Positions 23,410 through 34,350 are shown, counted from the stretch's first letter. The stretch is DNA of 64,000 bases from Streptomyces diastatochromogenes (GCF_002242805.1 NZ_MCGQ01000017.1:1-64000); one strand, 5' to 3'. Numbers and translations are program-made. Notes: a model not told the origin generated them from the letters alone.

Positions 23410-24768
23410 ATGCGGGGGATCATTCGGCGCTCGGTGGGGGGCATGGAGCGCGCGGGCCTGAAGACCGGGCTCAGATGGAAGCTCAGCGCGGCGATCGCCC
23501 TGGTCGCCGGGCTGGTGGCCGTCGCGCTCAGCCTGGTCGTGCACAACGCCGCCCGGGTCTCGATGCTGGACAACGCGCGTGACCTGGCCAACGAGCGGGT
23601 GCAGGTGGCCCAGGGCACCTACGAGCGGTACGGGCGGATGAACTTCCCCAACATCAAGTTCGACGACCCCGAGCTGCCGCCCCCGCTGCGGGAGAAGGTC
23701 GAGGACGGCCGCCGGGCCAGTTACGTCAGCGACCACCGCGGCGGCGTGCCGGACATCTGGGCGGCCGTACCGGTCAAGAACGGGCATGTGCTGTCCCTGC
23801 ACACCCACTTCCCGGACCGCTCCACCGACGTGATGAAGGACCTCGACCAGGCTCTGGTCATCGGGTCCATCGCGGTGGTGCTCGGCGGCAGCGCGCTCGG
23901 CGTGCTGATCGGCGGGCAGTTGTCGCGGCGGCTGCGCAAGGCGGCGGCCGCGGCGGGCCAGGTCGCCAACGGCGAGACCGATGTCCGGGTGCGGGAGGCC
24001 ATCGGCGGGGTCGTACGGGACGAGACCGACGATCTCGCGCGCGCGGTGGACGCGATGGCGGACGCGCTGCGGCAGCGCCTGGAGGCCGAGCGGCGGGTGA
24101 CCGCCGACATCGCACACGAGCTGCGGACCCCGGTGACCGGCCTGCTCACCGCAGCCGAACTGCTGCCACCCGGCCGCCCCACCGAACTGGTCCTGGACCG
24201 TGCGAAGGCGATGCGCACGCTCGTCGAGGACGTCCTGGAGGTGGCCCGCCTGGACAGTGCCTCCGAGCGGGCCGAGCTGCAGGACATCATGCTGGGCGAC
24301 TTCGTGGCCCGGCGCGTGGCCGCCAAGGACCCGGACGTCGTCGTACGGGTGGTGCACGAGTCGGAGGTCACCACCGACCCGCGCCGTCTGGAGCGCGTGC
24401 TCTTCAACCTGCTCGCCAACGCCGCCCGGCACGGCAAGCCGCCGATCGAGGTCACCGTCGAGGGCCGGGTCATCCGGGTCCGCGACCACGGCCCCGGCTT
24501 CCCCGAGGCGCTCCTGGCCGAGGGTCCGAGCCGCTTCCGCACCGGCAGCGCGGACCGCGCGGGCAAGGGCCACGGCCTGGGCCTGACCATCGCGGCCGGC
24601 CAGGCCCGGGTGCTGGGCGCCCGCCTGACCTTCCGCAACGTACGCCCCGTCGGCCTCCCCGACCACATCCCGTCGGAGGGTGCGGTGGCCGTCCTCTGGC
24701 TCCCGGAACACGCTCCCACGAACACGGGCAGCCATCCGATGCTGCCGATGTCCGGGGGCGCGGGCTGA
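23410..24768 (+). CDS. cseC: Sensor histidine kinase CseC
   Basis: A 452-residue membrane kinase that senses cell-wall antibiotics or envelope damage. Two membrane helices (about 22-45 and 155-178) flank a short external sensor of about 110 residues; a HAMP segment follows. The phospho-acceptor is His236 in DIAHELRTP, and the ATPase domain has NLLANAARHG, DHGPGFP and GLGLTIAAG. ATG 23410 is used; the TTG at 23395, overlapping the cseB stop, is an in-frame alternative adding five residues. Last gene of the sigE-cseABC operon. Confidence 0.92.
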   Translation: MRGIIRRSVGGMERAGLKTGLRWKLSAAIALVAGLVAVALSLVVHNAARVSMLDNARDLANERVQVAQGTYERYGRMNFPNIKFDDPELPPPLREKVEDGRRASYVSDHRGGVPDIWAAVPVKNGHVLSLHTHFPDRSTDVMKDLDQALVIGSIAVVLGGSALGVLIGGQLSRRLRKAAAAAGQVANGETDVRVREAIGGVVRDETDDLARAVDAMADALRQRLEAERRVTADIAHELRTPVTGLLTAAELLPPGRPTELVLDRAKAMRTLVEDVLEVARLDSASERAELQDIMLGDFVARRVAAKDPDVVVRVVHESEVTTDPRRLERVLFNLLANAARHGKPPIEVTVEGRVIRVRDHGPGFPEALLAEGPSRFRTGSADRAGKGHGLGLTIAAGQARVLGARLTFRNVRPVGLPDHIPSEGAVAVLWLPEHAPTNTGSHPMLPMSGGAG

Positions 24769-24811
24769 GCAGGGAGCGGCGTTGGTGGAGGCGGGCCTTC
24801 GCGGGGTCGCC

Positions 24812-25660
24812 TCACGTGGTCGCGACCAGCAGTTCCTCCCCGCGTGACGGCCGCAGGCCGTCCGTTCTGTCGGCGAAGTAGCGCTCGCCGAGTTCCTCGG
24901 CCGTGACATGGCGGACCTCGCGGAAGCCGCTCTCGCGGGCCAGGGCCAGGATCTGCGGCGGTGTGAAGAAGCTCAGGAACGGGGTCCCGGCGGCGCGGGC
25001 ACCGTTCACGGCGGCCTGGAGCTGCGGACGCTGGTCCGGCTCGACGTCCTCCAGGGGCCGCAGGAAGGTCGTGGCCAGCGTGGAGCCCGCGGCGAGCGTG
25101 GCGACGAGGCGGAACATGGACTCGACCGCGTCCCCGGTGAGATACATCGTGACGCCGGTGGCGGCCACCACCGCCGGCCGGCCGGGATCCAGGCCGGCCG
25201 TGACCAGCTGCCCCCACCAGTCCCCCTCGAAGTCGACCGGCACCAGCCGCAGCCACTCGGGGACGCCGTACCCCAGCTCGGCCAGCCGCTGTCTCTTCCA
25301 GGCCTGCGGCCCGGGCCGGTCGACCTCGAACACCCGGAGCGTGGCGGCGATCTCCGGCCGCCGCTGGGCGAAGGTGTCCAGTCCGGCCCCGAGGAGGACG
25401 TACTGGCCGACGCCCCGCGCGGCCTGGTCCACGACGAGGTCCTCCACGAAGCGGGCGCGGGCCACGATGGACGCGCGGGTGCGCCGCGTGGCCTCGACGT
25501 CCATGTCCGGGCGGCCGCGCCAGTCCTCGTCCGGGGCCGTCAGCCGCAGCCCGATCTCGTCGTCGATCACATGCGGCGGCGGATCGGCCTGGACGTGCAG
25601 GGCGCGCCACAGGGCGACCCGTACGGCCGTGTGGTCCGCCGCGGCCTCCTGCCCCTGCAT
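24812..25660 (-). CDS. SAM-dependent methyltransferase, leucine carboxyl methyltransferase family
   Basis: A 282-residue protein of the LCMT/TIGR00027 family, expanded in actinobacteria. The SAM site reads YVLLGAGLDTFAQR, and FEVDRPGPQ, VPVDFEGDWW and AATGVTMYL are family blocks. Substrates of actinobacterial members are mostly unknown; O-methylation of carboxyl or hydroxyl groups is likely. A GGAGGGAA ribosome site precedes ATG 25660. Convergent with cseC. Confidence 0.85.
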   Translation of the reverse strand: MQGQEAAADHTAVRVALWRALHVQADPPPHVIDDEIGLRLTAPDEDWRGRPDMDVEATRRTRASIVARARFVEDLVVDQAARGVGQYVLLGAGLDTFAQRRPEIAATLRVFEVDRPGPQAWKRQRLAELGYGVPEWLRLVPVDFEGDWWGQLVTAGLDPGRPAVVAATGVTMYLTGDAVESMFRLVATLAAGSTLATTFLRPLEDVEPDQRPQLQAAVNGARAAGTPFLSFFTPPQILALARESGFREVRHVTAEELGERYFADRTDGLRPSRGEELLVATT

Positions 25661-25680
25661 GCCGTTCCCTCCCTGCCGGG

Positions 25681-26115
25681 TCAGCCGAAGTCCTTCGAGA
25701 AGTCGAGTTCCTCGCTGCGCTCGGTCAGCGAGAACCAGTTGCCGTTGTCGTCCCGGAAGATCGCCTCGATGCCGTACGGCCGCTCCTGCGGCTCCTGGAG
25801 GAACTCCACACCCCGCGCCTTGAACCGCTCGTAGTCACCGCGGCAGTCGTCCGTGCGGAACGCCCCGGCCCCCAGCACCCCCTTGGCCACCAGCTTCTTC
25901 AGCGCCTCGGCGGACTCCGGGTCGAGGCCGGGGCCGTCCAGGCTCATCAGGGCCAGCTCCACGCCGGGCTGGTCCTTGGCGCTCACGGTGATCCAGTGCA
26001 TGTCCCCCATGGCGAGGTCACTGCGCACCTCGAAGTCCAGCTTCTCGGTGAAGAAGGCCTTTGTGCGCTGCTGGTCGAAGGTCCATACGGTGGTGATGCC
26101 CAGGCCCTTGATCAT
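25681..26115 (-). CDS. VOC (glyoxalase/bleomycin-resistance fold) family protein
   Basis: A 144-residue protein with two beta-alpha-beta-beta-beta modules (WTFDQQRTKAFFTEKLDFEV at the start, GIEAIFRDDNGNWFSLTE near the end). The second module's Glu in FSLTE is a usual metal ligand. VOC proteins act as lyases, dioxygenases or drug-binding proteins; nothing selects among them. ATG 26115 overlaps the stop of the upstream AraC-type gene by 4 bp, so the regulator and this protein are co-translated and probably share a ligand or substrate. Confidence 0.82.
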   Translation of the reverse strand: MIKGLGITTVWTFDQQRTKAFFTEKLDFEVRSDLAMGDMHWITVSAKDQPGVELALMSLDGPGLDPESAEALKKLVAKGVLGAGAFRTDDCRGDYERFKARGVEFLQEPQERPYGIEAIFRDDNGNWFSLTERSEELDFSKDFG

Positions 26116-26588
26116 GGCTCCGCTCTCCTGTCGGCAGGCTGCTGTTCCTGCTCGTCACCGTAGGCAGGGGCGGGCCTGGTGCGCTTCTTCGAAGTTGCGG
26201 TGTTGAAGCCGCCGGCCCAGAGCATGGCGTAGCAGCCGGGTATGAGGGAGGCGCCGCGGCCCACGTGCTTCGTGCGGTACTCGCTCGGGGCGAGCCCGGT
26301 GCGGGCCTTGAAGCGGGCAGAGAAGGTGCCGAGGCTGCTGAAGCCGACCAGGGTGCAGATCTCGGTCACGGTGAGGTTGGCCCCGCGCAGCATCTCCTCG
26401 GCCCGCTCGATCCGGCGGTGGGTCAGATACTGCCCGGGCGTCTCGCCGTACGCGTCCTTGAAGGCGCGCAGGAAGTGATACCGCGAGTAGCCGGCATGTG
26501 CGGCAACCGCGTCCAGATCCAGCTCAGGGTCGGCCCAGTCACGGTCCATGGCGTCCTTGGCCAGGCGCAACCGGCGCATCTTGTCCAT
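26112..26588 (-). CDS. AraC-family regulator, short form
   Basis: A 158-residue protein made almost only of the AraC DNA-binding domain (about residues 5-105): two helix-turn-helix units, DLDAVAAHAGYSRYHFLRAFK and TVTEICTLVGFSSLGTF, and the end signature RTGLAPSEYR. No large ligand-binding domain is present; the C-terminal 50 residues end in a charged tail. It is the promoter-proximal gene of a pair with the VOC protein, which may supply the sensing function. Confidence 0.85.
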   Translation of the reverse strand: MDKMRRLRLAKDAMDRDWADPELDLDAVAAHAGYSRYHFLRAFKDAYGETPGQYLTHRRIERAEEMLRGANLTVTEICTLVGFSSLGTFSARFKARTGLAPSEYRTKHVGRGASLIPGCYAMLWAGGFNTATSKKRTRPAPAYGDEQEQQPADRRAEP

Positions 26589-26661
26589 GGGCCGATGGTG
26601 ACATGGGGCACTGACAGTGACCCCGGTGGCGGCAGTCCCGAGCAGACTGCCCGCACATGGC

Positions 26662-26697
26662 AAAGACCCCCGGGGCGGACACCGACCGGGGGCCTTT
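26662..26697. terminator. Terminator downstream of the MFS gene
   Basis: AAAGACCCCCGG (26662-26673) pairs with CCGGGGGCCTTT (26686-26697) with one mismatch; A and T runs flank the stem. It lies 15 bp past the stop of the leftward transporter gene. Confidence 0.7.
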
Positions 26698-26711
26698 GGC
26701 TCAGGGACTGC

Positions 26712-28313
26712 TCAGACCGCTTCGATCACCGGCGCCGGAGCAGCGTCGGCACTGTCCGAAGACGGCTTCTGCGGGCCGCCCTTCAGCGGCACCTCCTTGA
26801 CGAACAGCGAGGCGATCAGCACGACCACCGCGATCACCGCGCCCAGCAGGAACGCCGAGTGGGTACCGGCGGACACCGCGTGCTGGTAGGCCTCCCGCGC
26901 CGCCGCCGGCAGCTTCGCGAGGCTCGCCGCGTCCAGCTGGGCGGACTTCTCGGTGATGCCCTTGCCCAGCGCGCCGGCCCGCTCGGCCATGACGTCCTGG
27001 ACCCGGTGGTTGAACAGGGCGCCCATGATGGCCACGCCGAAGGAGGAGCCGAGTGTACGGAAGAGGGTGGTGGACGAGGACGCCACGCCCATGTCCTTCA
27101 TCTCCACGCTGTTCTGCGCGACCAGCATGGTGATCTGCATCAGGCAGCCCATGCCCGCGCCGAGCACGGCCATGTAGAGGCCGGAGGTCAGCCGGGTCGT
27201 CCCCGTGTCCATCAGCGACAGCAGGTACAGGCCGACGATCATCAGCACGCCGCCGACGATCGGGAAGACCTTGTAGCGGCCGCTGTTGGTGGTGACCCGC
27301 CCGGCGATCATCGAGGTCACCAGCATCGCGCCGAGCATCGGCAGGAGCAGCAGACCCGAGTTGGTCGCGGAGGCGCCCTGCACCGACTGCTGGTACAGCG
27401 GCAGGAAGAGCGTGGCGCCGAACATCACGAAGCCGGTGATGAAGCCGATGAGGGACATCAGGGTGAAGTTGCGGCTGCGGAAGATGTGCAGCGGCACGAC
27501 CGGCTCGGCGGCCTTGGTCTGCCAGAACACGAACCCGATCAGCGAGGCGACGCCGATGCCGATCAGCTCCATGATCCGCGCGGAGGTCCAGGCGTACTCG
27601 GTGCCGCCCCAGGTGGTGACCAGCACGATGGAGGTGATGCCGACGGTCAGCAGGACGACGCCGAGGTAGTCGATACCGGCCTTGGACCGCTTCTTCGGCA
27701 GGTGCAGTACGGCGCTGACCAGCGCCAGCGCGACCGCGCCGAGGGGCAGGTTGATGTAGAAGGACCAGCGCCAGCCCCAGTTGTCGGTGATGGTGCCGCC
27801 GACCAGCGGGCCACCGATCATCGCGAGCGCCATGACGCCGGCCATCATGCCCTGGTACTTGCCGCGCTCCCGCGGCGGGATCAGGTCGCCGATGATCGCC
27901 ATCACGCCGACCATCAGACCGCCGGCGCCGAGACCCTGCACCGCGCGGAAGCCGATGAGCTGCCCCATGTTCTGGGCCATGCCGCTGAGCGCGGAGCCGA
28001 TCAGGAAGATCACGATCGAGGTCAGGAAGGTGGCCTTGCGGCCGTACATGTCGCCGAGCTTGCCCCAGATCGGGGTGGCCGCCGCGGTCGCGAGGGTGTA
28101 CCCGGTCACGACCCACGAGAGGTGTTCCAGCCCGCCCAGTTCGCCGACGATCGTGGGCATCGCCGTACCCACGATCATGTTGTCGAGCATCGCGAGCATC
28201 ATCGCGATCATGAGCGCGAGCAGGACCACCCGTACGCTCTTCGGCTGTTTCTCCGGTTTCCCGGGTGCCTCCTGGGCCGTCACGGCCGTCTGTGTGTCCG
28301 CCATCTCTCCCAC
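26712..28313 (-). CDS. MFS drug:proton antiporter, DHA2 (EmrB/QacA) family
   Basis: A 533-residue transporter with 14 predicted membrane helices. The loop 2-3 motif GKLGDMYGRK (about 90-99), the antiporter motif around GPLVGG and TIVGELGGLEHLSWVVTGY-type N-terminal blocks place it in DHA2. It would export cationic or amphipathic drugs using the proton gradient. A GGGGGAGTGGGAG ribosome site precedes ATG 28313. It is divergent from a TetR gene across two operator-like palindromes, so it is probably repressed by that protein and induced by its substrate. Confidence 0.92.
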   Translation of the reverse strand: MGEMADTQTAVTAQEAPGKPEKQPKSVRVVLLALMIAMMLAMLDNMIVGTAMPTIVGELGGLEHLSWVVTGYTLATAAATPIWGKLGDMYGRKATFLTSIVIFLIGSALSGMAQNMGQLIGFRAVQGLGAGGLMVGVMAIIGDLIPPRERGKYQGMMAGVMALAMIGGPLVGGTITDNWGWRWSFYINLPLGAVALALVSAVLHLPKKRSKAGIDYLGVVLLTVGITSIVLVTTWGGTEYAWTSARIMELIGIGVASLIGFVFWQTKAAEPVVPLHIFRSRNFTLMSLIGFITGFVMFGATLFLPLYQQSVQGASATNSGLLLLPMLGAMLVTSMIAGRVTTNSGRYKVFPIVGGVLMIVGLYLLSLMDTGTTRLTSGLYMAVLGAGMGCLMQITMLVAQNSVEMKDMGVASSSTTLFRTLGSSFGVAIMGALFNHRVQDVMAERAGALGKGITEKSAQLDAASLAKLPAAAREAYQHAVSAGTHSAFLLGAVIAVVVLIASLFVKEVPLKGGPQKPSSDSADAAPAPVIEAV

Positions 28314-28331
28314 TCCCCCTGACGACTACTT

Positions 28332-28349
28332 ACTTGCCGCCCGGCTAGT
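28332..28349. promoter_or_regulatory. Operator-like palindrome 1 of the TetR/MFS intergenic region
   Basis: ACTTGCCGCCCGGCTAGT is an imperfect palindrome (14 of 18 positions symmetrical). Read on the other strand it matches the site at 28378-28395 at 17 of 18 positions. It lies 19 bp upstream of the MFS start codon. Confidence 0.7.
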
Positions 28350-28377
28350 TCACTACACTGGGGAAGGTAGACCTGTT

Positions 28378-28395
28378 ACTAGCCGGGCGTCAAGT
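28378..28395. promoter_or_regulatory. Operator-like palindrome 2 of the TetR/MFS intergenic region
   Basis: ACTAGCCGGGCGTCAAGT is the inverted partner of site 1, 46 bp from its start. On the minus strand TTGACG (within this site) stands 18 bp from TACCTT, a plausible sigma-70-type promoter for the MFS gene, so a bound repressor would cover the -35. Flanking bases extend the inter-site match to 19/20. Confidence 0.7.
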
Positions 28396-28426
28396 AAGTT
28401 TCCGCCGGGGCGCGAGGAGTACGAGG

Positions 28427-29026
28427 ATGGGCGTCACCATGGACGGCACCAAGCAGCAGCGCCGCGGCAACACCCGCCAGCGCATCCAGGATGTCGCGCT
28501 CGAACTCTTCGCCGAGCAGGGCTACGAGAAGACCTCCCTGCGCGAGATCGCCGAGCATCTCGACGTCACGAAGGCGGCTCTCTACTACCACTTCAAGACG
28601 AAGGAAGAGATCATCGTCAGCCTCTTCGAGGACCTGACGCAACCGATCCAGGACCTGATCGAGTGGGGCCGTAGCCAGCCGCACACCCTGGAGACCAAGC
28701 ACGAGATCCTGCGGCGCTACAGCCAGGCACTGGTCGGCGCGGAACCGCTCTTCCGGTTCATGCAGGAGAACCAGGCGACGGTACGGGAACTGCGCATCGG
28801 CGACGCCTTCAAGGACCGGATGCGCGACCTCAGGGACATCTTCATCGACCCCGACGCACCCCTCGTGGAGCAGGTCCGCTGCATCAGCGCGATGTTCACG
28901 CTGCACGCGGGGATGTTCGTGATGCAGGACGTGGAAGGCGACTCCGAGAAGAAGCATGAGGCCGTTCTCGAAGTCGCCATGGACCTCGTCACGCAGGCGC
29001 ACCAGGGCGCCCGCAAGGAAGGCTAG
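28427..29026 (+). CDS. TetR-family regulator of the divergent MFS transporter
   Basis: A 199-residue protein. The helix-turn-helix spans about residues 14-60 (ALELFAEQGYEKTSLREIAE and VTKAALYYHFKTKEEI). The C-terminal domain would bind a drug-like inducer. ATG 28427 is preceded by GAGGAGTACGAGG. By position and the paired palindromes it most likely represses itself and the transporter. This two-gene block corresponds, from memory, to the SCO3366/SCO3367 pair. Confidence 0.9.
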   Translation: MGVTMDGTKQQRRGNTRQRIQDVALELFAEQGYEKTSLREIAEHLDVTKAALYYHFKTKEEIIVSLFEDLTQPIQDLIEWGRSQPHTLETKHEILRRYSQALVGAEPLFRFMQENQATVRELRIGDAFKDRMRDLRDIFIDPDAPLVEQVRCISAMFTLHAGMFVMQDVEGDSEKKHEAVLEVAMDLVTQAHQGARKEG

Positions 29027-29033
29027 GGCCGGA

Positions 29034-29585
29034 TCAGACGGTCACGCCGTTGGCCCGCAGGAAGGCGACCGGGTCGATCGCGGAGCCGTAGTTCGGGGTC
29101 GTACGGATCTCGAAATGCAGGTGCGGGCCGGTGGAGTTGCCGGTGCTGCCCGAGAGCGCGATGTGCTGGGCGGTCTTGACGATCTGACCGATCTTGACGT
29201 CGACCCGGGACAGGTGCGCGTACTGCGAGTAGGTGCCGTTGCCGTGCTTGATGACGACGGCGTTGCCGTACGCGGGGCCGTCACCGGCGCCGTTGGGGCC
29301 GGCCTTGACGACGGTGCCGCCGTGCGCGGCGACGACCTCGGTGCCGGTCGGGACGGCGAAGTCCTGGCCGCTGTGCTTGGCGACCCAGTGGCTGCCGGCC
29401 TGGTCGAAGCCGGCGGAGAGCGTGTACGTCTTCACCGGGTCGACCCAGGCGGTCGCCGACGGAGCGGCGGCGCTCGCGATCCCGGTTCCCAGCGCGGCCG
29501 TGGCGCCCACTCCGGCGGCCAGGACGGCCACGCGGGTGCGGAGCGAGGACGTACGGGAAGAACGGGACGTGAAGCGCTGGATCAT
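29034..29585 (-). CDS. Secreted M23 family metallopeptidase (LytM-type)
   Basis: A 183-residue exported protein. The signal peptide (RSSRTSSLRTRVAVLAAG, cleaved near ASAAAP, about residue 40) is followed by a single peptidase M23 domain. Zinc ligands are visible in HSGQD (H-x3-D) and HLHFE (H-x-H). Such enzymes cleave peptidoglycan cross-links during growth or germination. ATG 29585 follows ACGAGG. It is convergent with the TetR gene and divergent from the phosphatase across a 456-bp gap. Confidence 0.9.
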   Translation of the reverse strand: MIQRFTSRSSRTSSLRTRVAVLAAGVGATAALGTGIASAAAPSATAWVDPVKTYTLSAGFDQAGSHWVAKHSGQDFAVPTGTEVVAAHGGTVVKAGPNGAGDGPAYGNAVVIKHGNGTYSQYAHLSRVDVKIGQIVKTAQHIALSGSTGNSTGPHLHFEIRTTPNYGSAIDPVAFLRANGVTV

Positions 29586-30041
29586 GGGGACCTCGTGGGC
29601 TCGGGGACAGAACCGCCACCCGGTGCTCAGACGTTCGCCGGGCGGGCCAGTCATTGGTAACCGTTCGCCCCATCTCCGCTCAATGCCCCCCATCTACGGC
29701 GCAAGCTAGTAGGCGAACGGAAAAACACCCACTTCTTGACAGAGCCCCACCTACCGGGCATCAGCCCCTACGACATCGGCTTTTCACGCAGGGCTCCGCA
29801 TAGAAAATCCCTTTTTGCCTGAATGGTGAGTCCCACTATGTGGGCTAGTAAGGGACATTTCCCCTGTGCCGCTTATCACCGCCCGCATAAACCAGCGGCC
29901 CGAGAAATGTGATGCAGACCTCTAGGCACCTACCCGCCGGTAACCCTACGGTTCCCCTCGCGCCACCCTCACCACAGATCATGCCCCTGACAGTTCACCG
30001 TTCAGGCCGTGCAGCGTACGGACGTGAGAGGACCCCCACCG
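29586..30041. other. 456-bp intergenic region with GTTCGCC/GGCGAAC repeats and a hairpin
   Basis: No gene fits here. GTTCGCC occurs at 29633 and 29664, and its complement GGCGAAC at 29713, so the last two can form a long stem on the peptidase leader side. A small hairpin TCCCAC-TAT-GTGGG lies near 29831. I looked for a ydaO/c-di-AMP riboswitch, which often precedes Streptomyces wall hydrolases, and did not find its conserved blocks. The region is less GC-rich than its surroundings and probably holds two divergent promoters. Confidence 0.5.
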
Positions 30042-30662
30042 ATGACCAGACGCCCCTGGGCGCGCCGGATATCCGCCACCGCCGTGTCCGTGGCCGCGCT
30101 CACCGCGCTGGCCGCCCCGGCCGAGGCCGCGGACGCGACCACGAGCAGCGCCTCCGCCACCGCAGCCAAGGTCGACTACGCCACCTGGCAGAAGGACTGC
30201 CAGTCGGTCATGGACCAGGCCCTGCCGTACCTGAAGGCCCGTATCGCCGCCGCCAAGCCCGGTGAGAAGCAGGCGATCGTCTTCGACATCGACAACACCA
30301 CGCTGGAGACCGACTTCGGCTTCAGCTACCCGCAGCCGGCCAACAAGCCGGTGCTGGACGTCGCCGAGTACGCCCAGGAGCACGGCGTCTCGCTGTTCTT
30401 CGTCACGGCCCGCCCCGGCATCATCTACTGGCCGACCGAGTACAACCTCGAGCACGACGGCTACGACGTCTCCGGTCTCTATGTCCGCGGCCTGTTCGAC
30501 CTCTTCAAGGACGTCGCCGCCTACAAGACCGCCCAGCGCGTCGACATCGAGAACAAGGGCTACACGATCATCGCGAACGTCGGCAACAGCGCCACCGACC
30601 TGTCGGGCGGCCACGCCGAGAAGACGTTCAAACTGCCGGACTACGACGGGCAGTTGTCGTAA
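30042..30662 (+). CDS. Secreted HAD-superfamily acid phosphatase
   Basis: A 206-residue protein with a signal peptide (MTRRPWARRISATAVSVAAL, cleavage near AEAAD, about residue 33). The HAD motifs are FDIDNTTLETD (nucleophile and general-acid Asp), the FVTARPG threonine motif, a Lys in the KDVAAYK region and the GNSATDL acidic motif. It resembles class B/plant-type acid phosphatases and would release phosphate outside the cell. ATG 30042 has GAGAGGA upstream; phosphate control would be plausible, but I see no clear PHO box. Confidence 0.88.
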   Translation: MTRRPWARRISATAVSVAALTALAAPAEAADATTSSASATAAKVDYATWQKDCQSVMDQALPYLKARIAAAKPGEKQAIVFDIDNTTLETDFGFSYPQPANKPVLDVAEYAQEHGVSLFFVTARPGIIYWPTEYNLEHDGYDVSGLYVRGLFDLFKDVAAYKTAQRVDIENKGYTIIANVGNSATDLSGGHAEKTFKLPDYDGQLS

Positions 30663-30674
30663 TCCACGCACGCG

Positions 30675-30709
30675 AAAGGGGCCGGTGCTCGAAAGCACCG
30701 GCCCCTTTT
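30675..30709. terminator. Strong bidirectional terminator
   Basis: AAAGGGGCCGGTGCT (30675-30689) pairs with AGCACCGGCCCCTTT (30694-30708), loop CGAA, with T-runs on both strands. It separates the convergent phosphatase and clpC genes. Confidence 0.9.
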
Positions 30710-30725
30710 CACTCGACCGTGACGC

Positions 30726-33251
<2,526 letters not shown>

Positions 33252-33451
33252 CGTTAATCGCTCCTCAGAGCGGTCAGGCAGTGGGGGGAACTTCCCCTCC
33301 CTGTCCTTCCGCAGCTTAGTCCCGCAAGCGGGGACCGCTCATTCCAACTGCCGACACCGTCCTTGGCCTCCTGACCCCGAACGCCGACATCTGCTCCAAC
33401 CCGATGGTGCGAGACGATGTTCCCGCAGGCCAGGCAGTTACCCCACTCGCC

Positions 33452-33469
33452 ACTACGCCGATGGCGAAC
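33452..33469 (-). promoter_or_regulatory. ClgR-box-like site 1 upstream of clpC
   Basis: ACTACGCCGATGGCGAAC fits at every position the ClgR consensus I recall from Corynebacterium (WNNWCGCYNANRGCGWWS). On the minus strand it reads GTTCGCC-N4-GCG, also the Streptomyces form. It is 201-218 bp upstream of the clpC start. Confidence 0.6.
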
Positions 33470-33561
33470 GTGAGACGGCCCGTTCTGCGCGTCGCCCCCT
33501 CCCACTAGGCATGTCTTACCCGCAGGGGCTGACACTCCATGCCGCGCGCACCGGTTCCCTC

Positions 33562-33575
33562 CGCTATGGGCGAAC
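33562..33575 (-). promoter_or_regulatory. ClgR-box-like site 2 upstream of clpC
   Basis: On the minus strand GTTCGCCCATAGCG again has the form GTTCGCC-N4-GCG, about 105 bp further upstream. It matches the longer consensus with one mismatch at its edge. Confidence 0.45.
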
Positions 33576-33681
33576 AACCTTGCGCCTCCCCGGAGCCCCA
33601 CGCGCCCCCCTCTTGGGCACTCTGCGCAGTCGTCAGAGCACCCAGCGTAACCTGTGGCCCGGTTCGGCTGTTGCACTTGGC

Positions 33682-34350
33682 ATGGCTGGCTCGGTCTCCA
33701 TGACCTCCACTCTGCCCCTTCCTCGCCGCCCGCTCGACCCGAAGCGCTCCGATCTTGCCGAAGACCCGGAAGTCCGGGCCCGGCACTGGTACGAGAACGA
33801 TCTGGGCTGGCCGACAGTGCCCGGACGGCCGCTGCGGTTGGTCACGGGGCTGCGGTTCGACGTCCTGGACGTGCCGGCGGAGGCGGGCGCCGCGGCGCTC
33901 AGGCATCTCGCGCCGGACTCTCCGGTGGCCCTGTGGGGCGGCCGGATGCGGCTGCTGCTGGCCGTCGGCAGCGCGGAGGAAGTGCCCGAGCTGCTGGACT
34001 GGCTGGAATGGGGGGCGCTGGCGCTGGACCTGCGGGTCCTGGGCGCGGGCGGCCTGATGGAGGCGCCGGTACCGCCCGAGCGGGCCTGGAGAGGGAATCG
34101 GCCGCTTCTCGAGGAATCCTCCCCCGCCGTTTCCCTGCAGGGGGCCGCCGTATGGCTGCGGCCCCCCGGGCCGGGGGGTGAGGTCGAGGCCTCGCTGCCG
34201 GCGTTGCCGGCCATGGGGAGCCCGAAAGGCGCCCCCGATCTCGTACGACTGGTGGACACGGTGGCAGCGCAGTGCCACCGGGTCCGGCTGCGGCGCGCGA
34301 GCGCCCGGCCGCCCGCCTGCCGGCGAAATCAGCCGTTGGCCTTCTCGTAG
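33682..34350 (+). CDS. Primase-polymerase (Prim-Pol N-terminal) like protein, probably degenerate
   Basis: A 222-residue protein. The stretch ARHWYENDLGWPTVPG and FDVLDVPAEAG resembles the 'GWPV.P' and 'DVLDVD' blocks of bifunctional DNA primase/polymerase N-terminal domains, but the second acidic residue is missing and no catalytic triad is evident, so enzymatic activity is doubtful. No Shine-Dalgarno is seen at ATG 33682 or the alternative ATG 33700. Its 3' end overlaps the 3' end of the convergent lsr2 gene by 22 bp. This arrangement beside lsr2 is, from memory, conserved in Streptomyces. Confidence 0.7.
   Translation: MAGSVSMTSTLPLPRRPLDPKRSDLAEDPEVRARHWYENDLGWPTVPGRPLRLVTGLRFDVLDVPAEAGAAALRHLAPDSPVALWGGRMRLLLAVGSAEEVPELLDWLEWGALALDLRVLGAGGLMEAPVPPERAWRGNRPLLEESSPAVSLQGAAVWLRPPGPGGEVEASLPALPAMGSPKGAPDLVRLVDTVAAQCHRVRLRRASARPPACRRNQPLAFS

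Noticed and set aside
29633..29719. ClgR boxes before the M23 peptidase
   Set aside because: GTTCGCC is present but the GCG half does not follow at the right spacing at any of the three sites.
29586..29990. Possible ydaO/c-di-AMP riboswitch before the M23 peptidase
   Set aside because: The conserved blocks I would expect (GGGGTGAAT-like and GACAGCTAAC-like segments near the 3' end) are missing on the peptidase strand; only generic GC stems remain.
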